From the NCBI GenBank assembly GCA_035578175.1, contig JAQMRL010000012.1:25142238-25206237 (forward strand): a stretch of 64,000 bases of DNA, written 5' to 3'. Positions 57,119 through 64,000 of this stretch are shown here, one piece after another; within the stretch, counting starts at the first letter, position 1, and each line of letters begins with the position of its first letter. The notes under the pieces were generated by a model. The model searched no databases. It was not told the DNA's origin and saw only the letters and a list, made by a program, of their open reading frames with translations. The DNA comes from Catonia carolina (Eukaryota > Arthropoda > Insecta > Hemiptera > Achilidae). Made by a program: the position numbers and the translations under genes.

Positions 57119-57487
57119 ACTTTCTCTTACCCTATATGACTATTTAGAGAAAGTATTGTTTACTCGTCGATTTTTCGAAATTAAGTTTTCACCGAAAATA
57201 CACGTTTTCAGGTTCTGTTAACCCAAAAAAATTATATTTTTCGCGTTTGGTCTCCGTTTGTTGTGTGAACGAAAATCTCACGAAATTAATATTGTTTGTA
57301 GTTGAAACTAGAAACTTAAGTTAGGTGCGACTAGTGGACCTGACATGAACATTTTCTTCAAAATTAGTCAACTGGAAGTAGTAGTTTACTTGCGCGATAA
57401 TTTTCAATTTACTGCAATTTTCTGAAAACGGCTTTTACGGTTTCTTTTAAATCTCATATAGGCCTACTACATATTTACTCTCTACAG
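57119..57487 (+). mobile_element. R1 copy, 5' half, cut by a hAT end
   Basis: Starts actttctcttaccctatatg with the 5' hairpin, has a short GT zone (tttggtctccgtttgttgtg), and is interrupted after ttactctctacag at 57487. Confidence 0.85.
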
Positions 57488-57600
57488 CAGTAGTTCCCAG
57501 ACAGTGGTACAAAAACGTATCAAGTGGTATGGGAACAAGCAGATAAAATCTTTAATTACAACAAAAATATATAAGTAATTTCTCACTTCATTAAATCTAA
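57488..57600 (+). mobile_element. hAT-type left end
   Basis: cagtagttcccagacagtgg follows the 8-mer ctctacag (57480-57487) in R1. The end resembles hAT termini (CAGTNGTTCCCA). No matching right end or second 8-mer was found, so its extent is unknown. Confidence 0.5.
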
Positions 57601-58392
57601 ATTTTGACACTAATAGGGGAGAGTTGGGTAATTTGGACCAGTACGATAGTCTGCCAATAATTTAGGATGGTTAGAGTGACTATCGTAGCTGAAATTACTG
57701 TTATACTGAGGGAAGAAATAATCAGGCTTAATCTCAACAACCACTTCCTTTGGGTTTTTTGTGTTTGTTATTTAGTGGAGTATGAAAAAAGTTTTTTAAA
57801 ACATTTTTTAAATTGGACCGGTTGAATTTAGTCAACTACAGTTCCTTGAAAATTGCCATTGCCATTGGCCCTTAATAAACCAATAAAATCTGGTAAATGT
57901 CGACGTGGGCGCAGTCTGGGCCTCAGACAGCTGTTATTTTTACCAGCATCCCCTATAAAATGAGATTTGAGGAAGAAAAGTATCGCGGAAGAGAAGTTCA
58001 TGGATGTACACTGAGCTCGTGAAAATAGAAGCGAAGACCTGTAATAAATGACCTTAATGTAGTACTGAAATTGACTATCCGTTGCAGTGATCTAAATGCC
58101 GCACTTATATATTCACGTCGAAGTTCTGTCACTGGACTGTGTTTCCACTCACGTTTTTTTTCATGTTATTTTTTCATGTTTTGTGTTATCACAGTCACTG
58201 ATTGCATTGTATCTAACAGATTGTGAATTTCTTAAATAATAACAAAAAAAACGTTACCGAAAAGAATATAAAATAGAAGAACCTAAAATTCGTCGTCAGT
58301 CCAGTTTGGGCAACCTGTTCGCTAAATTGGACTGGCAGTTCTCCAAGTTGGACCATTGACCAGTCCAGTTAATTCCAGTATAGGAACTATAC
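57601..58392. other. Intergenic, possible transposon end at 57617
   Basis: ggggagagttgggtaatttg at 57617 looks like a DNA-transposon terminus. Motifs aattggac and cagtccagtt recur to 58375, but no inverted partner was found. No gene. Confidence 0.4.
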
Positions 58393-58788
<396 letters not shown>

Positions 58789-59470
58789 TGGCTTTTCGCG
58801 CTTATAAATTTCGGCTGTTGGAAAATATTTAAGTTTGTTCGGTTAATGACTGTATTAATACAACGATTATGGTAAAGGCAGTGGATTTTTAAACATAGCG
58901 GTAAATAATCAGCTGTGTTTTGTTTACTGTTTGTTCTTTTGAGTTTATCTGATAAGACATTACTCCTATAATTTTATTATCTGTCCTGTGGAGCGTTCCG
59001 TTTATCCACTGTAGTACCACTGAAAATTAGAGGCACTTGACTGTGCATCTATAGGATTGTTGTGTTGTCAATGTTTGGTAATGTAGTGCCATTCTTTTTC
59101 GGTCGGACTATGGAATAATTTTTCAATTAATGAATGGATTGTAAATGAATGAATAATAATATATAGTAATATAATTAAATGGTAATCTATCCTTTTTGAC
59201 TCAGCTTCGGTGAAGTTTTTAATTTATTGTTTTTAGGTTTTTTCACTTATTATTATTATTATTATTTTTTTTTGAATATACTTTACTATTCGACGTATCT
59301 TGTATAATTTTTTTTATATATCGGTGTGTCGTACATCGTATTGAAAATAGACAAGAAAAAAAAACATAATATTTCATGAAATTAACTTAGACTTGAAGTC
59401 TTAAGTTCTGACTCTCCGATTATAGTATATTTTTGCATAGGCTGTGCATTGTATCGATAATCGGCTTGAA
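58789..59470. other. Possible 5' leader of the LINE, or flank
   Basis: No coding frame. The LINE's 5' boundary cannot be placed from this sequence. Short (ATT)n at 59250-59266. Confidence 0.35.
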
Positions 59471-60886
59471 ATGGCTCCCTCTGCTATAAAATGTGGCAGA
59501 TGTGCGAAGGGTTTCTACGGAAAGCAGAAGAGGCTACCGTGCAAGGAATGTAAAGCATTGTATCACTTAACATGTGTAGATGTTCGTGAAGATGAATATG
59601 ACCTATTGGTGGTAAATAACCTCAGTAACTTTAAGTGTGGCATGTGTCCTAAAGTTATTGTAAACGACGGAACACCAATTGGTGTAAAAAGTAATTGTGA
59701 TATTAAGGGTAGTGATGTGAGTAATTTTCAAAATGTTTCTGACGACTTGATCCATAGTCTCTCGGATTCATCACAGAATCAGTCTCTTGAGAAGCACTGT
59801 GTGATTGTTCAGAGTCAAAATAATTTAGAGATCATGAGTACACCACGCAGTATTGATGTTACATCGCTCAATAACAGCAAAATTAACGAAACTAATAAAA
59901 AGAAATTAGAAAGCAGCCAGGTAAACGGAAACCAAACTTATTGTAAATGTACGGACGACTTGACTAAGAATAAAAGAGAGGTGAGATTTCGTGATATGAA
60001 TGTTGAGCTCATGAATAAGGTACTTGATATGATTTCTCTTCTGGATGGAAAAATGAATAACGTACTTGAAACTGTCTCGAGTATGAACTTCGAAATTATT
60101 CAACTTAGGGAAGAAAATACCTTATTAAGAGAGACAATATCCGAATTATGCGGCCCATCTTCATCTGATGAGTGCGGTGGTGGTTTGAAGGATTCGGTCG
60201 GGATCGGTGATGTCATTTCATTGACTGATGTGAATTCAGCGATTGGGTCTGGGCTTGTCTCCGATGGTTTGTCTGGTAATGCTGTTGAGGGGGACTCATC
60301 GGGTGTAGGCCGGGTGGTTGCCTCCATGAACGCGCCGCTCGACTTGACGCCTGAAACGGCTTGGGCGGTCACCGTTAATAAAAGGAAGCGCAAAAGGAAG
60401 ACAGGCATTCAAAGGGAGAAAAACGAGCGAGGGGAGACTCAGATTGCAGAGAACAGGGGATCACCGACTGCTCGGGTGGGCAGTGTCTCGCGGGGTGACC
60501 GTATCAGGGGTGTGCGTGTGGCTGCGAGTGTAATTGTTCGGCCTAGCAGGAAGGCGTTATTCGTCACTCGTTTTCTGCCGAAATACCGGCCTGAGGATTT
60601 GCAGAGTTTTATCGGGGAGAGCGTATCAATAGCGTCACTGAGGTGCATTAAGTTGAAATGCAGGTTTCCGGATAAGTATAGTTCCTTCCATGTATCAGCT
60701 GATGAGGGTGAGTTTGAATTGCTGAAGAAGGCTGAGATCTGGCCGAAGGGTGCACTTGTACTTCCTTTTCGTGGAAGGCTTCGGCGGGAAGATCGAATTG
60801 AGGACGTTGGTCATCATGGTAGCTTAGTGGTTTCGGGGCTCACGGAGGAGAGTGAAGGTACCTTTGAGGATGGCTCAAACGAATGA
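59471..60886 (+). CDS. LINE ORF1: PHD-finger RNA-binding protein (471 aa)
   Basis: Binds the element's RNA and forms the ribonucleoprotein in which reverse transcription occurs. I take ATG 59471 (MAPSAIKCGRC) as start; the frame extends only nine codons upstream with no other ATG. Residues 8-59 form a complete C4HC3 PHD-type finger: C8, C11, C24, C27, H32, C35, C56, C59. A coiled coil with heptad leucines (NNVLETVSSMNF then LREENTLLRETI) follows at about 185-232, suiting self-association. Then a basic linker (KRKRKRKTG) and, from about residue 355, an RRM-like module (ALFVTRFLPKYRPEDL ... YSSFHV ... WPKGALVLPF) typical of arthropod LINE ORF1 proteins. ORF1 ends at TGA 60884-60886, 17 nt into ORF2. 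Confidence 0.9.
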   Translation: MAPSAIKCGRCAKGFYGKQKRLPCKECKALYHLTCVDVREDEYDLLVVNNLSNFKCGMCPKVIVNDGTPIGVKSNCDIKGSDVSNFQNVSDDLIHSLSDSSQNQSLEKHCVIVQSQNNLEIMSTPRSIDVTSLNNSKINETNKKKLESSQVNGNQTYCKCTDDLTKNKREVRFRDMNVELMNKVLDMISLLDGKMNNVLETVSSMNFEIIQLREENTLLRETISELCGPSSSDECGGGLKDSVGIGDVISLTDVNSAIGSGLVSDGLSGNAVEGDSSGVGRVVASMNAPLDLTPETAWAVTVNKRKRKRKTGIQREKNERGETQIAENRGSPTARVGSVSRGDRIRGVRVAASVIVRPSRKALFVTRFLPKYRPEDLQSFIGESVSIASLRCIKLKCRFPDKYSSFHVSADEGEFELLKKAEIWPKGALVLPFRGRLRREDRIEDVGHHGSLVVSGLTEESEGTFEDGSNE

Positions 60887-63707
60887 AATCAAGATTCTCT
60901 ATCAAAACGTCAGGGGTCTTCGCACTAAGGCCGATGAATTCTTGGCTTCCATATCAAGCATTGATTATCCCGTAGTTGCGGTAACTGAATCGAATTTTTG
61001 TGACGTAAATTTGACTTGTGACTACTTCCCTGAGACTTTTGTGGTGTTCAGGGCCGACAGGGATCTGCGATCTTCTCATAAGACTTCTGGCGGAGGCGCG
61101 TTCATTGCGGTGCGCACTGATGTTAGATGTGTGAGGCGAACTGATCTTGAGCTGTTTGACGAATGTGTATGGGTTGAACTCAGGTTGGATTCGAGTGACC
61201 GGATTCTGGTGGGGAACCATTATTTTTGTCCTGATTTTCCTCCCCCGCGTATGAGTGAGTATTTTAATGGATTGATGGAGAAGCTGGATATGGGTGTCCA
61301 TAGAGTGGTAATTCTGGGAGATTTTAATATACCAAATGTCGACTGGAGAAGCAGATGTCTTTCTCATAATATTCACTGTGCGGCCAAGAAGAAGGCGAAT
61401 ATTATGTTCAGTTTCCTTGATGATATGAACCTGCATCAGTACAACCATGTCGTCCCAGTGCGTGGCAAATCGGTCCTCGATTTAGCTATGGCCAATTGCT
61501 CGATTGAAGTAGCTGCTGTGACTGACTGCCTGGTTCGCCCGGATGACCCGCATGACCCGCTTCTTATCACTGTGCCTGATGTTTTGAGCCTGGAACTGCG
61601 CAGGCCCAACATTTGTCGTGATTACCGGAGGGCTGATTTCCTGGGTCTGTACCATGCTGTCAAAAATACTGACTGGGGTCCGGTGTATGGCGCGTCTGAT
61701 TCTTCTGAGGCGGCGGAGAGGCTGACAGGAGTGTTGAGCGGTGCGGTGGAGGCCTTCGTACCGTGCTCAACCCGTAGGAGTGGTGGGTTTCCCGCTTGGT
61801 TCTCAAGGGAATTGGTTGTTTGTCTCAAGACCAAGAAGAAATGGCACAAGAAATTTAAGAAGACATCCAAGGGGGAGCATTATCGTATATTTGCCGATCT
61901 CAGGAAGAGAGCAAAAGTACTGTTGGCTAGAGATCGGGTTGCTCGTGCCCATAGAGCCGAGGATGAACTACGTCATAAACCGTCTGGATTTTTCAAGTAT
62001 GTTAAATCCTTCATGACTGATGCGAAGTATGTGAGACCAATCAAGATCGGGGACGAATTAATAACTGAGGCCGGACCCCTGGCCGAGCGATTTGGGGAGT
62101 ACTTTCACTCTGTTTACCAGACGTCGACTGGGCGGATGAAGTTGGATAGTGATGTTGGAACGAAACATCATGATGGTGATGCAACTATAAATGTACCAAT
62201 AGTATCCGTAGATGACGTTCAGCGTGCTATTGGGAAGTTGAATGCAAGAGCTGCAGTTGGTGCCGATGGCTTGTCTCCGATTGTGATAAAGGGTGTTAGT
62301 GAGCTTCTTTCGCCTGTAATTTGTTGGGTTCTTAACTACAGTCTTGAGACGGGTGTGTTCCCGCAGTCTTGGAAGATGGCTATTGTTACGCCCATACCAA
62401 AAAAGGGTGATCCGCACGACATAGGAAACTATCGTCCAATATCAGTTTTGGGGGTTCTGCCTAAAATTTTTGAGATAATAATGCACGACTATCTGTTCAA
62501 GTCCCTCAAGGCATCTATCATTCAACAGCAACATGGCTTTATGAGTGGTAGGTCGACTACCACCAATTTAGTTGATATGCTTAACTTCGTTGCGCCTATT
62601 GTACATAACCAAGGGCAGGTCGATACTATCTACTTCGATTTCCGCAAAGCTTTTGACAAGGTTCCTCATCAACTTATAGTTTCTAAACTTAGGGGATACG
62701 GAGTTACTGGGCAGCTGCTGAGATGGATAACTTCGTACTTGCGGGGGCGCTCATTTCGTGTGAAGATTTCTGGGGTGCTATCTAGAGAGTTTGATGTCAC
62801 CTCTGGGGTGCCTCAGGGCTCCAACCTTGGACCGCTCTTTTTTATTATTTTTGTAAACGATATACACAGGGGTATTACTTCGGAGTTTAAAATGTACGCA
62901 GATGACCTCAAGATTTACAGATCGATAAAAAATGAGAATGACAGGCAGATGCTGCAGGAAGATATTGACCGCGTTGTTCAATGGTCATCTGATAATGCTA
63001 TGCCGTTAAATGTTGAGAAAACTGCAGTCATTACGTACTCCAGAAAAACATTAGTTAAAAAGTATGTATATTCTGCCCTTGGAAGTTCGCTTCAAAGGGT
63101 TGATACGATATCTGATCTAGGGGTAGTAATGGACTCAGGGTTGCACTTTAATAAGAACGTCGAGAAAGTTACGGCGAAGGCTCGAAGAAATCTTGGCTTG
63201 GTGAAATGGATCAGCCGAAATTTTAGAAACCCTGCAAGTATCGTAAAACTTTATCAAGTTAACGTCCGCCCCATTTTAGAATACTGTTCCGTGGTTTGGG
63301 GCAACGATAGGATTACCACTACCAACCTTATTGAAAGTGTTCAAAAAAATTTCTTGAGGTACTTGGTGTACAGAAAGTTTTCTGACATAGACACTTATGA
63401 GGGTTTATGTAAATCATGGAAATTGCACCCTCTGAGTAAGCGTCGTGGATTGGCGGCGGCATTGTACCTCTACAAGGTTTTGCATGGATATGTTGATGGC
63501 GATATTTCTGGACTGGGTCTAAGGGTTCCCCATGCAGGAGTGAGGAGATATAGATTGTTTTTTACATCTAACGAGTTTAAAGATGCCTCACCTCTGGCCC
63601 GTTGTGCTAGTATTGCGAATGATTTCGGAAATGAAGTAGACTTTTTTAACTCGAAAATAGAAATTTTTAAGGCGGAATTACTGAAGAATGTGATTCGACG
63701 TAACTGA
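60870..63707 (+). CDS. LINE ORF2: endonuclease-reverse transcriptase (945 aa)
   Basis: Nicks target DNA and copies the element RNA onto the nick. Start chosen at ATG 60870, inside the end of ORF1 and in the +1 frame relative to it; the six upstream codons begin only with GTG. Endonuclease (about 1-225): QNVRGL, TESN, the SGGG loop, GDFN at 150-153, SVLDLA and the PHDPLL end motif, so the Asn, Glu, Asp and His residues of APE-type nucleases are there. Reverse transcriptase (about 455-715): GADGLSP, NYRPIS, the FDFRKAFDKVPH palm with D590, GVPQGSNLGP, and YADD at 676-679. The tail has LGVVMDSGLHF, VRPILEYCSVVW and a long C-terminal helical region. No RNase H and no stop or frameshift. Translation probably depends on reinitiation at the overlap. 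Confidence 0.93.
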   Translation: MAQTNEIKILYQNVRGLRTKADEFLASISSIDYPVVAVTESNFCDVNLTCDYFPETFVVFRADRDLRSSHKTSGGGAFIAVRTDVRCVRRTDLELFDECVWVELRLDSSDRILVGNHYFCPDFPPPRMSEYFNGLMEKLDMGVHRVVILGDFNIPNVDWRSRCLSHNIHCAAKKKANIMFSFLDDMNLHQYNHVVPVRGKSVLDLAMANCSIEVAAVTDCLVRPDDPHDPLLITVPDVLSLELRRPNICRDYRRADFLGLYHAVKNTDWGPVYGASDSSEAAERLTGVLSGAVEAFVPCSTRRSGGFPAWFSRELVVCLKTKKKWHKKFKKTSKGEHYRIFADLRKRAKVLLARDRVARAHRAEDELRHKPSGFFKYVKSFMTDAKYVRPIKIGDELITEAGPLAERFGEYFHSVYQTSTGRMKLDSDVGTKHHDGDATINVPIVSVDDVQRAIGKLNARAAVGADGLSPIVIKGVSELLSPVICWVLNYSLETGVFPQSWKMAIVTPIPKKGDPHDIGNYRPISVLGVLPKIFEIIMHDYLFKSLKASIIQQQHGFMSGRSTTTNLVDMLNFVAPIVHNQGQVDTIYFDFRKAFDKVPHQLIVSKLRGYGVTGQLLRWITSYLRGRSFRVKISGVLSREFDVTSGVPQGSNLGPLFFIIFVNDIHRGITSEFKMYADDLKIYRSIKNENDRQMLQEDIDRVVQWSSDNAMPLNVEKTAVITYSRKTLVKKYVYSALGSSLQRVDTISDLGVVMDSGLHFNKNVEKVTAKARRNLGLVKWISRNFRNPASIVKLYQVNVRPILEYCSVVWGNDRITTTNLIESVQKNFLRYLVYRKFSDIDTYEGLCKSWKLHPLSKRRGLAAALYLYKVLHGYVDGDISGLGLRVPHAGVRRYRLFFTSNEFKDASPLARCASIANDFGNEVDFFNSKIEIFKAELLKNVIRRN

Positions 63708-64000
63708 CTGTGATAGTATGTTGATTTAATTTATGTTTTTATGTTCAAGCCCTTTGTACCTGCGTGTTATGTGTGTCTATGTTCATGTCTTCGTGTCTGC
63801 AGACGTTCTTCGTGAATACTTATGTTTATATAGGAATTGGTAAATTTGGAAATTATAATAATAAATAGGAGTGGTGATATATGATATAATGAATCATTAT
63901 AGCAAGTATATTAAGGCTGCTTGCCGTTCTACTTGCTGACGGACTTCCGTACCTGGCTGCACACTGTTCTGTGGGAGGAGACGGCAGGGTGTAGGGGAGT
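63708..64000. other. LINE 3' region and/or flank
   Basis: No poly(A) tail is visible before the window ends. taataataaatagg near 63856 could be a short-repeat 3' end of the CR1 kind, but the GC-rich sequence after 63910 may equally be element 3' UTR. Confidence 0.35.

Larger units (their letters stand above)
59471..63707 (+). mobile_element. Non-LTR retrotransposon with both ORFs intact (jockey/CR1 superfamily)
   Basis: Two overlapping frames in the classical LINE order: ORF1 (PHD finger, coiled coil, RRM-like C-terminus) and ORF2 (apurinic-type endonuclease, reverse transcriptase). G+C is visibly higher than in the flanks, as is usual for a coding element recently inserted. ORF1 with a PHD finger and ORF2 with APE-RT and no RNase H fit the CR1/jockey-like groups; the exact clade needs a tree. 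The 5' and 3' boundaries are not defined in the window. All catalytic motifs I can check are present, so it may be, or recently was, active. Confidence 0.92.

Noticed and set aside
57617..58380. Complete DNA transposon starting ggggagagttgggtaattt
   Set aside because: No inverted partner end or target duplication could be found downstream.
61741..62016. Additional + strand and minus-strand frames within LINE ORF2
   Set aside because: Shadows of the 945-codon ORF2 frame.

Overview
This window is repeat-dense animal nuclear DNA, most likely from an insect with a large, AT-rich genome. The evidence is many insect-type transposable elements (mariner, piggyBac-like, pogo/Tigger-like, hAT, THAP-bearing, jockey/CR1-like and RTE-like LINEs, tRNA-derived SINEs), long microsatellites, and no operon-like or prokaryotic gene structure. 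The order cannot be fixed from the sequence alone. No complete host gene is visible. One stretch (2703-2870) looks like it could be a host exon.

The main structural theme is one dispersed repeat family, called R1 here, with about 25 copies or fragments on both strands. A full copy is about 0.9-1.0 kb. In its own orientation it starts with ACTTTCTCTTGCC inside an imperfect hairpin, then has a (GT)n tract, then the inverted copy GGCAAGAGAAAGT, then a 6-bp-stem hairpin GTGTGAGTGTTTCACAC, and ends ...CAGATTTT. That plan (asymmetric inverted repeats, internal microsatellite, 3' hairpin, insertion in T runs) is the plan of Helentron-derived non-autonomous elements such as Drosophila DINE-1. I infer that R1 is such a family. 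The best copies are at 9119-10012, 19754-20679, 21323-22296 (nested inside another copy), 24210-25133, 26111-27047, 29211-30150 and 36906-37851.

R1 copies serve as landing sites for other elements: a palindromic mariner (13844-14731), a SINE (30759-31088), a retroposon with a 9-bp target duplication (39939-40472), a LINE fragment (40654-40791), and two hAT elements that struck the same R1 position in two copies (54467 and 57488).

By region. 1-9 kb: LINE debris, a large inverted repeat of LINE tails (5109-5415), a perfect 142-bp tandem duplication. 9-15 kb: R1 copies, a 140-bp minisatellite, the mariner. 15-20 kb: SINE B, a long inverted repeat, a GC-rich island. 19-31 kb: the densest R1 cluster. 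32-36 kb: mariner and piggyBac-like relics and SINE debris. 37-45 kb: R1, LINE fragments and a THAP-encoding TIR element. 45-49 kb: one R1 copy in otherwise featureless DNA. 49-55 kb: SINE B, a TIR MITE, a Tigger-like relic with a nested mariner, and a hAT. 56-57 kb: the 3' end of a jockey LINE with poly(A) tail. 58.4-58.8 kb: a very long (TTA)n tract. 59.5-63.7 kb: a LINE with both ORFs open and catalytic motifs intact. It is the only clearly functional-looking coding unit in the window: ORF1 is the RNA-binding protein, ORF2 the endonuclease/reverse transcriptase, and the two overlap by 17 nt.
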